Assembly (NCBI GenBank): GCA_964523145.1 | Contig: CAZFYB010000006.1 | Coordinates: 6,453 to 70,452, forward strand | Length of the DNA stretch: 64,000 bases | Source of the DNA: Microsaccharimonas sp964523145 | GTDB lineage: Bacteria > Patescibacteriota > Saccharimonadia > Saccharimonadales > Saccharimonadaceae | Direction of reading: 5' to 3' | Part shown: in pieces, positions 26,939-35,404 of the stretch | How positions within the stretch are numbered: the stretch's first letter is position 1 | Layout of the letters: each line of letters opens with the position of its first letter | Translations under genes and position numbers: made by a program | Notes under the pieces: generated by a model | The model's input: only the letters and a program-made list of their open reading frames with translations | Told to the model about the DNA's origin: nothing | Databases searched by the model: none

Positions 26939-27961
26939 ATGCCTGATGATAAAAACAACAAGCACGAAGATAAAATAATAGCTCGTATTAATACGGCAGA
27001 TTATGCCAACAAAAAGATAGGTGAAATCCCTACTTACAATTTTAAGTTGCCTGACCATTTCACGAAACAGCTCACTGAAATTGTAGAGGGCGTAAACAAG
27101 ATGTATCAAAACCTATATGGTGACGAGATACAGAAGGTGCTAAATAGTGCTATTCAAGCCCAGCAAAACCTCATCAAATCGTTAAACCTCATTGATACCA
27201 AAAAGATTCTTGAAGGTATCACAAGGCTTACTGAATCATTCTCAGGTTTTACCACTGGTCTTAGTGCCCACATGCCTGACAATTGGTCAGAGAGTAAGTT
27301 GCGGAAAGCTGCTAGTCTGTGCGTTAAGGGCATACCAATAGTTTTCGTACCTAGGGCGAGTATCATCAATAAACTTACCAGTGCTAAGGATGTTCCAAGT
27401 ATTAAACGACTAATAGCCCACAGTAAAAACGCCCCACTAATAATCGAGGATTGTGAGAAGGCTCTAGCAGAGTGCGACTGGTTGCCTAAAGATATGCGTG
27501 AACACATACAGGAAAGCATCGTATGTTTTAAGAACGGTCAGTACAGAGCTGCTCAGAGTACAGCTATTATTGCCTTCGACAGTCTATTGAATGTTGTTGT
27601 AGATATGAGCGTACATCGTAAGAAGAATAAAAAAGCATTAGCTCACAGCCAAGTTAAAAGCTACACGAGTTGGACGGACGGAATTGACCTGATGGAAGTA
27701 CCTCTAGGACGTATGCCCTTTTATACAGTACTCATGTTACCCGTAATCGGTCATATGCTCACTGACTTCGCTATTGGTGATAGAGCTACATACCTCAATG
27801 ACGCAAACAGACATGCTTCATCTCATACTATTAACTCTAAGCAATACAAGAAATCGAATGCACTACTGACTATCATGGCGGTTACTAGCATCTGCAAGGT
27901 TACGCAACTCAATGGTAAGTATTGGCTACAGAAATCAGCACAGCAGTACGGCATATCTTAA
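26939..27961 (+). CDS. Unknown protein with possible C-terminal HEPN-like domain
   Basis: A 340-residue cytoplasmic protein, family not recognised. The N-terminal half is helical and low in hydrophobicity. The C-terminal 170 residues have a pattern seen in HEPN-type proteins: a helix FKNGQYRAAQSTAIIAFDSLL (near residues 198-218) and an R-x4-H motif in NRHASSH (Arg291, His296) followed by a long helix. R-x4-6-H is the RNase motif of HEPN domains, so it could be an abortive-infection RNase; this is inference. It follows the excisionase-like gene by 19 bases and may be cotranscribed with it. Confidence 0.5.
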   Translation: MPDDKNNKHEDKIIARINTADYANKKIGEIPTYNFKLPDHFTKQLTEIVEGVNKMYQNLYGDEIQKVLNSAIQAQQNLIKSLNLIDTKKILEGITRLTESFSGFTTGLSAHMPDNWSESKLRKAASLCVKGIPIVFVPRASIINKLTSAKDVPSIKRLIAHSKNAPLIIEDCEKALAECDWLPKDMREHIQESIVCFKNGQYRAAQSTAIIAFDSLLNVVVDMSVHRKKNKKALAHSQVKSYTSWTDGIDLMEVPLGRMPFYTVLMLPVIGHMLTDFAIGDRATYLNDANRHASSHTINSKQYKKSNALLTIMAVTSICKVTQLNGKYWLQKSAQQYGIS

Positions 27962-28101
27962 AACACCCCAACATTGCAAATCTCGCCCCTGACGTTAATC
28001 CAAGTTAGGCGTTTTTATTTACAGAATGGGTATAACATCAAGTTTTGATTTAAAACGCAAGAATCGTTTCAGCCACAGGGGCGTTTCTCGCAACTTTGAT
28101 A

Positions 28102-28107
28102 TATAAT
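28102..28107 (+). promoter_or_regulatory. -10 element for the structured RNA
   Basis: TATAAT 6 bases before the first base (28114) of the outer stem of the RNA, so transcription would begin right at the stem. Confidence 0.6.
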
Positions 28108-28113
28108 CAGAGA

Positions 28114-28250
28114 GTCTAGATTCAACAATTAGAGCATTAGGTCAACAGACCTTTCGTTTGAACCGTAAATACGGCAACTCGTTGCGAAAGCAATTTGGTT
28201 CAAACCTTATTGTTGAGTCTAGACAACCCTAGTGACGGGTTGTCGTTTTT
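28114..28250 (+). ncRNA. Novel structured RNA or leader in the island, ending in an intrinsic terminator
   Basis: A 16-bp outer stem (28114-28129 with 28209-28224, one G-U pair) closes a multi-branched interior: a 5-bp hairpin AGGTC-AACA-GACCT (28139-28152), a 9-bp stem GTTTGAACC/GGTTCAAAC, and inside it CCGT/ACGG and GCAAC/GTTGC hairpins. It is followed by a terminator (GACAACCC and GGGTTGTC, 28222-28244, then GTTTTTATTT). The 3' end of the outer stem shares GAC with the terminator, so the two compete. It could be a stand-alone small RNA or an attenuator for the gene at 28267. I do not recognise a named RNA family. Confidence 0.6.
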
Positions 28251-28251
28251 A
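28222..28251 (+). terminator. Intrinsic terminator of the structured RNA
   Basis: GACAACCC - 7 bases - GGGTTGTC followed by GTTTTTATTT. The next gene's AAAGGAGA ribosome site begins right behind it. Confidence 0.8.
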
Positions 28252-28266
28252 TTTAAAGGAGAAAAT

Positions 28267-28761
28267 ATGTCAAAACTGAGAAAGAGCGTTAAACCATATC
28301 AACTATTCATCATAGGTCTTGTACTGCTAGTACCGAGTATATTCGACCTACTACCAACTGTGTATGCGGGTATTCTCGTATGGTTTGGACTGTTCTTATG
28401 GATTGTAGCTATCTTCAAGGCAATAGGCAGTCTATTCAAGAAAGCTGGTAGTCCCGTCTCGATAGCCAAGACGCAGAAGAAGATGTATGACTTAAACAAG
28501 AGCAAAAATCCTGAAGCAAGTAAGGAAGAATTACGTTTAATGACAGCATCTGCAAGAACTGGTTTTAGAAAGCCTGATGAGCTATTACGATTAAGTGCAT
28601 ATACTGCCCAAGTAGCAGAAAAACTTGAGCACCCGAATAATTTCCAGACTATGGTCTATGTGATGATAACAATGGAGTTCAAGGACTTAAATCAGAGCCT
28701 TAACATGAGTCCTGATGAGCTTCTTGATGAGGTATGTAGAGTCATTCCTACAAGCTACTAA
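28267..28761 (+). CDS. Two-helix membrane protein, unknown
   Basis: About 164 residues from the ATG at 28267, chosen because AAAGGAGA lies 5 bases upstream; the longer open frame overlaps the RNA structure. Two hydrophobic helices (about residues 10-30 and 35-55) are followed by a charged helical cytoplasmic part with no recognised motif. Its only visible promoter is that of the structured RNA, so read-through of the terminator would control expression. Small membrane proteins beside defence genes often act as effectors, but I see no specific evidence here. Confidence 0.6.
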   Translation: MSKLRKSVKPYQLFIIGLVLLVPSIFDLLPTVYAGILVWFGLFLWIVAIFKAIGSLFKKAGSPVSIAKTQKKMYDLNKSKNPEASKEELRLMTASARTGFRKPDELLRLSAYTAQVAEKLEHPNNFQTMVYVMITMEFKDLNQSLNMSPDELLDEVCRVIPTSY

Positions 28762-28994
28762 TACATATAGTTAGACATAACCAAAACTGCTAGAAATCCG
28801 CCGATTTAACAGATGCAAAAGTATGGATTTTTCATTCGTTGCTTATGGTACGCTTATGGCATAAAGTAGTACTCCGCTAAATAGAACTTACACTGCTATG
28901 CTTGGCTGTCCCTACTACACCCCACGTAAAGTTACTATCTTACTTATTAACTATTTCGTTTTTTGTAAACGTTTGACGATATAATAGACAGTAA
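28762..28994. other. Intergenic region inside the element
   Basis: 233 bases without a plausible gene. A TATAAT at 28980-28985 lies 9 bases before the next ATG; a TTGACG overlaps it too closely to be its -35. No strong hairpin was seen. Confidence 0.4.
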
Positions 28995-29684
28995 ATGACC
29001 TACTATAAGTTCAAGAAGTTACCTGCCAATTTTGGTCAGATTAAACTAAACAAAAGCGACTCATTGATACCCAGTGATATTTATGAGTATGCAAAGTCAT
29101 TCCGTGGTGTTTATACACGCTCTGCACCGATACTTAAGAAGATTGCAGACCCTAATTGGGCAGGACACGAAGAAATCACACAGCTGTATGGCAAGGCACA
29201 AAGTCTTGCGGTACAAATTGCCATGTCAAATGAACTTTTATTAAAAGCAATCCTGCTAGGTAGCACGGGTAAGTTTAGCAAGGAGCATAATCTTAAAAAG
29301 CTAGTAAACAGTCTAGACACAAGATACCAAGACATCATTAAAGTACACTTCAAAGAGAACGGTCTCATAGAGGGCAAATGGGACAAGGTGTTAAACATGT
29401 CAGCACAAACATTTATAGATGCTAGGTACGGTTTCGAGGGCAAGGATTATGTTTTAGATTTCAGGACACTGCAATTACTTAACGAGGCATTGGACAACAT
29501 CTTTAATAATTACTTGCCGAACTGGGATGTTTTACAAGAATCTCAAACCACTCTAGAAGAAGCCCAACAGAAAAACAAAGAAAGGCTACAGAGAGAAGTA
29601 GATTTGATATTTGACGAAGATTATCAGAAAGAACAAGCAGACGAGTTGAAGCTCTGGCGTAAAGCGTTAAAGGACTATACGTAG
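28995..29684 (+). CDS. HEPN-domain-like protein
   Basis: A 229-residue soluble protein. The segment AVQIAMSNELLLKAILLG (near residues 72-89), the EHNLKKLV stretch and the RYGFEG...FRTLQLLNEALDNI segment resemble HEPN domains of minimal nucleotidyltransferase/HEPN pairs. No clear R-x4-6-H catalytic motif is visible, so it may be a non-catalytic HEPN or a partner protein. A charged coiled-coil tail (about 180-225) follows. Transcription is probably leaderless (TATAAT 9 bases upstream). Confidence 0.5.
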   Translation: MTYYKFKKLPANFGQIKLNKSDSLIPSDIYEYAKSFRGVYTRSAPILKKIADPNWAGHEEITQLYGKAQSLAVQIAMSNELLLKAILLGSTGKFSKEHNLKKLVNSLDTRYQDIIKVHFKENGLIEGKWDKVLNMSAQTFIDARYGFEGKDYVLDFRTLQLLNEALDNIFNNYLPNWDVLQESQTTLEEAQQKNKERLQREVDLIFDEDYQKEQADELKLWRKALKDYT

Positions 29685-29691
29685 GTTCAAT

Positions 29692-29895
29692 TTATTGTTT
29701 CTTTGAACGTAAAATATCTGGATTTTTAGGATACTTTCGTCTTTTACGCTCAGGGGCATTTAGTATCATCTCACGCTTTTCTTTGTTCTTGATAATCTTA
29801 CCTACACTGTTTACTACAGGAGTGGTAAAGACCTTGTCGTCCCAATTCGATGTGTCTGTGGCAGATGTTTGAGGTGGTAATTTTGTATTACTCAT
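29692..29895 (-). CDS. Small basic hypothetical protein
   Basis: A 67-residue frame with a basic C terminus (KRRKYPKNPDILRSKKQ). No recognisable domain, no clear ribosome site. It is in the element on the strand opposite its neighbours. It could be a real small protein or chance. Confidence 0.3.
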   Translation of the reverse strand: MSNTKLPPQTSATDTSNWDDKVFTTPVVNSVGKIIKNKEKREMILNAPERKRRKYPKNPDILRSKKQ

Positions 29896-30000
29896 CAGGT
29901 TCTACTATGGCAAAGTCTCGTTAATGACGTTGAACGTAAGTTTCAGGTTGAATAAGCGCTTATGCTCGTAACCTGCCCTATATAGTTATAAAATGAATCT

Positions 30001-32037
30001 ATGAAGATAACTAGCTTAAAGATTATAAACTTCAAAGCGTTTGAAAATCTTGAGTTAGACGCAGACTTTTTTAAGAATGAAAAGTACTTATTTGTTGGCA
30101 AGAATGGCAGTGGGAAAACTTCAATTCTTGAAGCTATGCGTCTTTGTGTTGCGCTGGGACAAGAGCAAAACCAGCAAAGTATCTATAACTACGGCTGCCT
30201 AAGAGATACTTCAAAGAGTGCCGAAATTGAAGCAGTTCTTGAACTAGATGACGAAGAATTAAAGCTCTGCCAAGATTATCTGACGCAGTTAAACTCAGAA
30301 GATAGTACAAGTTGGAGCGTACAAGAAAAAGACAGGTATGACCAAACTGTTGCAAAAGAGATTGTTTCACGAGTCAAAATCCATCCTTTAATGAACCAGA
30401 CACAAGCTAGTTTAGACCGTACAAATACGTATTTAAGTCAACCCACAACCGTGCTAGATGAAAATGGTCAGCACCAAAGTCCCAAGTTTCATATTGTATA
30501 CAGAATGATTAACCAAGATGGTCAAAGGGTTAAACCTTTGGTATACATTATGCCATTTAGGGGGGTTAACTTTCAGGAGACGGCACTGTTTAGTAATTAT
30601 CAGGCTATACCACAAGTGCAGAATCAGAATGGCGCAATGGTTGTTTCCGACCCTATAAATAATGCGGGTTCAGGACAGCAGGATTTTGGCAAAAATTATT
30701 TCCAGTTCTCATATTCTGCAGATTTATACTCAGGAGTGCTAGGCGAGTTTTATAGGATTGCAAAGGAAGATAAATCTGTTCAAGAAAAAGTCAAAGAGCA
30801 CGTTGCAAAGCAAATGGTGCATGTAAACGAGATGATTGCGCCAAAGGCTATTTATGACGTGAAGATGGACACCAATAATAATACACTTACCTATGCTATT
30901 AAAGCTCCCGAGGGAGAGTACACGATATACGGCTTGAGCGCAGGTGAAGAGCAGTTAGTAATTTTCGGTTTGTCGTTACCGAAATATTTGCAGGTAAGTA
31001 AAGCGGAAATAAAACCGATAATTATAGTAGATGAACCAGAATTGCATCTGCACCCTGAATACTGCAAACGTCTCGGTAGGTTTCTTGGACGGCATTTGCC
31101 TATTGGACAAAACAGGCAGTTGTTTATGGCTTCTCACTCTGTAGAAATTATTCAAGAACTAGCTGATTCTGCTTACGAAATATCAAGTACGACGCTAAAA
31201 CCAATTGAAAATGTTAAGGAAAGGACAGCATTATTTCATAACTTGGGAGCGAACTTTAGTGTTGCCGATATAGTTAGAAAAGTGGTCTTCGTTGAAGGTG
31301 TTGACTCAAAGAATGTTATCTCTGACAATAAGCTTTACCAAAAATTGTCTGGTGACCCATACTCACGAAAAGTAAGGTTTGTGGGCGTTGGTGATAAGAA
31401 AAATGTTCAACGTGTTCAACTAAACGCAAAGTATTGGCGAGATTTTGTAAAGGCTGAACTAGACTCGTTAGAAGGTGATGAAGTGTTCGCAATCCTTGAT
31501 GGTGACATTTTGGATTGGGTAAATAACAAAGAGCTAAATACAGATGAAATGATGACAATCCCGTGCTATTCAGTTGAGAATCTTTTACTTACTCCGAGCC
31601 TTGTTGCAAAAGCGTTCCCAAAATTAAAGCGTGCTGACATAGATAAAGCATTTAAAAAGATAAAGAAAAACTTAGTAGACCATACATGTAATAAGCTTGA
31701 AGGTCAGTTTAAGGCAGAGACCAGGAGAGCATACGAACTTAAGCTTAGTCGGAATGATAAGGATGCTGAACTCCGTGCGTTCGGTATGCATTTTGACAGC
31801 ATGCAAACTGAGTTAAGCGAATTGCCAACGAAGTATCGCAATAAGATTAACGGCAAAAAGAACTGGTACTACAGGGTAGATGGTAAAAAGCTAGGCACTG
31901 AGTTAATGAAAGAACTGAAGGTAAGTGGAGGCGCAGGGACTAGAAATTACGATAAACTCATTCAGGTAGTCACACTTTCCGATATACCTCTCTCACTCAG
32001 AAAATGGCTCAAAGAAAAGATTATTATAGAGAATTAG
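30001..32037 (+). CDS. ABC-type ATPase fused to DUF4435/Toprim nuclease (PARIS/OLD-like defence protein)
   Basis: A 678-residue protein. N-terminal ABC/SMC-like ATPase: Walker A GKNGSGKTS (residues 33-41), signature LSAGEEQ (near 314-320), Walker B IIIVDEPELHLHPE (near 340-353), H-loop MASHS (near 376-380). The C-terminal half has Toprim/DUF4435 marks: VVFVEGVDSKN (near 427-437), an AILDGDILD Asp pair (near 497-505), and the SVENLLL motif (near 524-530). In PARIS the ATPase AriA and the DUF4435 effector AriB act together, with fused forms known; this matches a fused form. OLD-type nucleases are the alternative. TATAAA at 29987-29992 suggests a leaderless mRNA. No partner nuclease gene is needed. 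Confidence 0.8.
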   Translation: MKITSLKIINFKAFENLELDADFFKNEKYLFVGKNGSGKTSILEAMRLCVALGQEQNQQSIYNYGCLRDTSKSAEIEAVLELDDEELKLCQDYLTQLNSEDSTSWSVQEKDRYDQTVAKEIVSRVKIHPLMNQTQASLDRTNTYLSQPTTVLDENGQHQSPKFHIVYRMINQDGQRVKPLVYIMPFRGVNFQETALFSNYQAIPQVQNQNGAMVVSDPINNAGSGQQDFGKNYFQFSYSADLYSGVLGEFYRIAKEDKSVQEKVKEHVAKQMVHVNEMIAPKAIYDVKMDTNNNTLTYAIKAPEGEYTIYGLSAGEEQLVIFGLSLPKYLQVSKAEIKPIIIVDEPELHLHPEYCKRLGRFLGRHLPIGQNRQLFMASHSVEIIQELADSAYEISSTTLKPIENVKERTALFHNLGANFSVADIVRKVVFVEGVDSKNVISDNKLYQKLSGDPYSRKVRFVGVGDKKNVQRVQLNAKYWRDFVKAELDSLEGDEVFAILDGDILDWVNNKELNTDEMMTIPCYSVENLLLTPSLVAKAFPKLKRADIDKAFKKIKKNLVDHTCNKLEGQFKAETRRAYELKLSRNDKDAELRAFGMHFDSMQTELSELPTKYRNKINGKKNWYYRVDGKKLGTELMKELKVSGGAGTRNYDKLIQVVTLSDIPLSLRKWLKEKIIIEN

Positions 32038-32252
32038 ACTAGGTTCAGCATACTGCTGGTTTAGCATCTTCTGCTATTTATCTTTTCTCAGCAAGCCATT
32101 TATAGTAGAAAGTTCATTTTAGAGACACGCTCAGACCGTACAAGGCTATCAAGCCGTGAGTCTAATGAATCTAGGCTAGCCCTGATAGTGCCGAAGTTAA
32201 CTAGCAGGTTATGCAGGGTTTTTAGAATAGGTTCGTTTGAGGACGCAGTACG
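32038..32252. other. Right-end non-coding part of the element
   Basis: 215 bases with no plausible gene. It holds weak inverted repeats, for example CTATCA (32137-32142) with TGATAG (32183-32188), which may be recombinase half-sites, and ends at the attR core. Confidence 0.4.
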
Positions 32253-32259
32253 CCGACCA
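32253..32259. repeat. attR core (CCGACCA)
   Basis: Second copy of the tRNA-Pro 3' end. The sequence to its right (AAATGATTTT then a terminator) reads like the natural downstream of a tRNA gene. Confidence 0.6.
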
Positions 32260-32271
32260 AAATGATTTTAA

Positions 32272-32294
32272 AACATCCTGAGAGGATGTTTTTT
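32272..32294 (+). terminator. Former tRNA-Pro terminator, now separated from its gene
   Basis: AACATCCT - GAG - AGGATGTT followed by TTTTAT. It has no gene directly upstream in the element; joined to tRNA-Pro at the att core it would sit 12 bases behind the CCA. Confidence 0.7.
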
Positions 32295-32326
32295 ATCTTA
32301 AGCATAATCAGCGTATACTGAAATAC

Positions 32327-33019
32327 ATGAAACTTACCACCCTTAACCTTCAGGGTTTCGATTCCTGGAGTAAACGATTACCGGCTATTACTGACTACTT
32401 TAAAAATCAAAACCCCGATATTATTTTCTTACAAGAAGTGGTGTACTTGCCAGAAATATCACCGTATTCACAAGCACAACTCCTCAACCAATCGATTAAA
32501 TACCTTTATGAATTCAATGCAATTAGCCGCCTACAAGTTGGCGTAGACTACCCAGTTTACCGCGAAGGTTCGACCATTATCTCGAAGCACCCTATTGTTA
32601 AGACGGATATCATTGTACTTAAGCAAGACGAGCGCGATGAGCATAATCGTATTCTGCAACTGGCTGATATTTTTATTAATGACTCAATCGTTAAAGTTGC
32701 CAATATTCACTTTTCAATTACCGATTACTTCGACCTAGCAACACCTCAACTTAAGGAAACGCTTGAAATATTAAAATCTCGTAATGAAACTCGCATACTT
32801 ATGGGCGATTTTAATATTACGTTTCTTGAACAAACGGCCGAGCTGTGGCAAGACGAATATATCGCCTCAACCGACACACCGTACATCACCTTTTCGAAAA
32901 TGAACAAACGCGTTGATTACGCGCTTATTCCAAAGTCATACAAGTTTAATTCTATCGAAGTTTCAGATGATTCATTATCCGATCACCGCGCAGTCACGGT
33001 AGAAATTAGCAAAAGCTAG
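32327..33019 (+). CDS. Endonuclease/exonuclease/phosphatase family protein
   Basis: A 230-residue EEP-fold enzyme: TLNLQG near the start (Mg-binding Asn), IIFLQEV with the catalytic Glu (near residue 38), LMGDFNI (near 158-164), and SDHRAV near the C terminus. The family includes DNA repair nucleases and phosphodiesterases; no signal peptide suggests an intracellular role, but the substrate is unclear. TATACT (32314-32319) lies 7 bases before the ATG. It overlaps pgl by 4 bases at the 3' end. Confidence 0.85.
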   Translation: MKLTTLNLQGFDSWSKRLPAITDYFKNQNPDIIFLQEVVYLPEISPYSQAQLLNQSIKYLYEFNAISRLQVGVDYPVYREGSTIISKHPIVKTDIIVLKQDERDEHNRILQLADIFINDSIVKVANIHFSITDYFDLATPQLKETLEILKSRNETRILMGDFNITFLEQTAELWQDEYIASTDTPYITFSKMNKRVDYALIPKSYKFNSIEVSDDSLSDHRAVTVEISKS

Positions 33020-33732
33020 TCGTCATCCCAAGCGGCGTCATCATACAGCCATCGCACTTCTCCGCCGTTACCTTCAACCGTATCGGCCGCAATCGCAACC
33101 GGTAATTGCCGTTTCAATCGAGCCTCTTTTAACGCATCTTGCTTAGAAGCACCCACGGCAAAAACAACCAACTCATCAACATACTCAAGCGCCTTCAAAG
33201 ATAAAGAAATACGCTCGCTTGGTGGTTTTGGCGAATCATATACCGGCACAACCCACTCGTTTGCTGGTTCGGTAAACGCAATGTTACCAGGAAATAGCGA
33301 GAGTGTATGCCCATCTTCACCAACCCCGAGCCATACTAAATCGAACTCAATAATTTCTTCGTACGCTATCCGTTTTGCATAATCGCTAGCCGCCATAATC
33401 GTACTAAGCGAAGTATCGGGTATAATCCGTTTCACTGTTGAAATTTCCGGACTTTTTTCAAATACTTTCATAATTGCCCCGAAATTAGACTCTTTATGGT
33501 CAAGCGGTACCATTCGCTCGTCACCCATAATAACCGTCACCTTACTCCAATCGAGCGCATCACTAAAACCACTTACGAGCTTTTTATACGCCAGCATCGG
33601 TGAAGAACCGCCAGCTAATACCCAGCTAGCGTTTCCTCTTGCTTCGATGGCTAATTGTAATAATTCAACAGCGTTTTCTGCCGCCGCTTGGGCGACTTCA
33701 TCGGCAGTATCGTAATTACGAATCTCTGTCAT
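33016..33732 (-). CDS. pgl: 6-phosphogluconolactonase
   Basis: A 238-residue NagB/SOL-type lactonase: WVLAGGSSPMLAYKKL (near residues 37-52), VIMGDERMVP (near 68-77) and LGVGEDGHTLSLFPG (near 138-152). It hydrolyses 6-phosphogluconolactone in the oxidative pentose phosphate pathway. It lies 2 bases downstream of rny and is probably cotranscribed. Confidence 0.9.
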   Translation of the reverse strand: MTEIRNYDTADEVAQAAAENAVELLQLAIEARGNASWVLAGGSSPMLAYKKLVSGFSDALDWSKVTVIMGDERMVPLDHKESNFGAIMKVFEKSPEISTVKRIIPDTSLSTIMAASDYAKRIAYEEIIEFDLVWLGVGEDGHTLSLFPGNIAFTEPANEWVVPVYDSPKPPSERISLSLKALEYVDELVVFAVGASKQDALKEARLKRQLPVAIAADTVEGNGGEVRWLYDDAAWDDD

Positions 33733-33733
33733 C

Positions 33734-35245
33734 TTATTTTGCGTACTCGATTGCTCGTGTTTCTCGAATCACGTTAATTTTAATGGTACCTGGGTACTGC
33801 ATGGTGCTTTCAATTTTGTTGGCAATATCGCGCGCTAACTTTATAGCAGTCAGGTCATCAATATTTTCTGGACGCACCATAACTCGAACCTCACGGCCAG
33901 CACTAATTGCATATGATTTTTCAATACCAGGGAAACTATTCGCAATATTTTCAAGATCACGCATACGTTCCGAGAAGTTTTCTGCGCTAATATTACGTGC
34001 GCCCGGGCGCGCAGCCGACAATGCATCACACACACGAACAACTAATGCCTCAACGGTCGTTGCTTCAATATCATCGTGGTGCGCTTCAATGGCATGTACA
34101 ATTTCATCGCTCATACCGTACTTACGTGCTAGCTCAGCGCCAATGTGGTGATGCTTACCCTCAACTTTGTGCGTTACTGCCTTGCCCACATCGTGGAGCA
34201 ATGTAGCTGTTTTAGCGATTCGTACATCGGCACCAATTTCAGTCGCAATAAGCCCAGCCATATGCGCCATTTCGGTGCTGTGCATCAAAACGTTCTGGCC
34301 GTAACTTGTACGGAACTTTAGCTCACCAAGTAGGCAAATCATTTCTTTTGGAATTCCCACAACACCGACTTCACGGGCTGCATCTTCACCAGCACGAGTC
34401 ACTTCTTTATCGATTTCTTTTTCAGCCTTCGCCACCACTTCTTCAATACGACCTGGGTGAATTCGGCCGTCTTTCATCAACATTTCAAGAGTTAAACGAG
34501 CTACTTGTCGGCGCAATGGGTCGAAACTCGATAAAATCACCATGCCAGGGGTATCATCCACCATAATGTCGACACCCGTTGCTCGTTGCAACGCCTGGAT
34601 ATTACGACCTTCTTTACCGATAATACGGCCCTTCATTTCATCATCAGTCAACTTCAAAGCTGTTACGGTACGCTCGGCAGTTACTTCACTACTCATGCGC
34701 TCCATGGCAGAAACAAGAATAAGCTGAGCTTTTTCTTCGGCGTTTTCGGTCGCTTCATTTTGCAACTTCACTACCAAACCGGTAAGGTCTTGTTTGATAT
34801 CGCGCTCGGTCATTTCCATCAGCTTCTCGGCTGCTTCTTTTTTCTTCAAACCAGCAATTTTTTCAAGCTTCTCTTGTTGACGAGTACGAATTTCGCGAAT
34901 CTCAGTTTTTAGCGATTCTACTTCGTCTTCCTGGGTTCGAAGCCCTTCAGCTCGGCGGTCGAGCTCATCAAGTTTTCGATCAAGACTTACTTCACGTTCA
35001 GCTAAACGATTTTCAGTTTTCTCCCAACCTTTGCGGCGTTCGTTCTCGTCTTTTTTTGTATCTTCTACGAGTTTTACTGCTTCGTCTTTAGCTTTTAGTA
35101 CAATGTCAGACGCTTTATTTTTCGCATCAGCCAATACTTGGTCGGCTTTTCGCTTGCCACCTGTTCGTTTTTGCTTATCATAGGCAACTGTTCCACCCAC
35201 ACCAGCAAGAATCCCGATTATTGCGGCGATTATTCCTTCTATCAT
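33734..35245 (-). CDS. rny: Ribonuclease Y
   Basis: A 503-residue RNase Y: N-terminal membrane anchor (residues 2-20), a long coiled-coil (about 30-190), KH domain (GRIIGKEGRNIQALQ, near 208-222), and an HD phosphohydrolase domain with LLHDVGKA (near 345-352). It starts mRNA decay at the membrane. A leader of about 150 bases precedes it, with a 7-bp hairpin near 35271-35290 and a GGAAGGAAC ribosome site. Confidence 0.96.
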   Translation of the reverse strand: MIEGIIAAIIGILAGVGGTVAYDKQKRTGGKRKADQVLADAKNKASDIVLKAKDEAVKLVEDTKKDENERRKGWEKTENRLAEREVSLDRKLDELDRRAEGLRTQEDEVESLKTEIREIRTRQQEKLEKIAGLKKKEAAEKLMEMTERDIKQDLTGLVVKLQNEATENAEEKAQLILVSAMERMSSEVTAERTVTALKLTDDEMKGRIIGKEGRNIQALQRATGVDIMVDDTPGMVILSSFDPLRRQVARLTLEMLMKDGRIHPGRIEEVVAKAEKEIDKEVTRAGEDAAREVGVVGIPKEMICLLGELKFRTSYGQNVLMHSTEMAHMAGLIATEIGADVRIAKTATLLHDVGKAVTHKVEGKHHHIGAELARKYGMSDEIVHAIEAHHDDIEATTVEALVVRVCDALSAARPGARNISAENFSERMRDLENIANSFPGIEKSYAISAGREVRVMVRPENIDDLTAIKLARDIANKIESTMQYPGTIKINVIRETRAIEYAK

Positions 35246-35404
35246 GTTGTTCCTTCCTCAGTAGCAGCCTGGCCAAGTGTTCGTCTTGGCAAAAGGTTAT
35301 ATCACAGGTTACCCTGAAAGTTTCAAAAATTTATTCAAAGTCCGTCAAAAAATACCCTAAAGGACTGTTTCTATTGTAGCCCTGCAATGCTTTACTACGC
35401 AAGT

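Larger units (their letters stand above)
24892..32259. mobile_element. Integrated element at tRNA-Pro, serine recombinase type, with candidate defence cargo
   Basis: The stretch between two CCGACCA copies (24892-24898, the tRNA 3' end, and 32253-32259). Joining the left and right host sequences would restore tRNA-Pro followed directly by a terminator (32272-32294). The inside holds a large serine recombinase, an excisionase-like HTH protein, two HEPN-like proteins, a structured RNA, a membrane protein, and an ATPase/DUF4435 fusion. No replication, packaging or conjugation genes are visible, so it is a small mobilisable island rather than a prophage. It is visibly more A/T-rich and uses AGA/AGG/ATA codons more than its neighbours. 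Confidence 0.8.

Noticed and set aside
32038..32252. Small gene at the right end of the element
   Set aside because: No frame has a start, ribosome site and convincing composition.
35260..35300. Riboswitch in the rny leader
   Set aside because: Only one 7-bp hairpin with no terminator or known aptamer.
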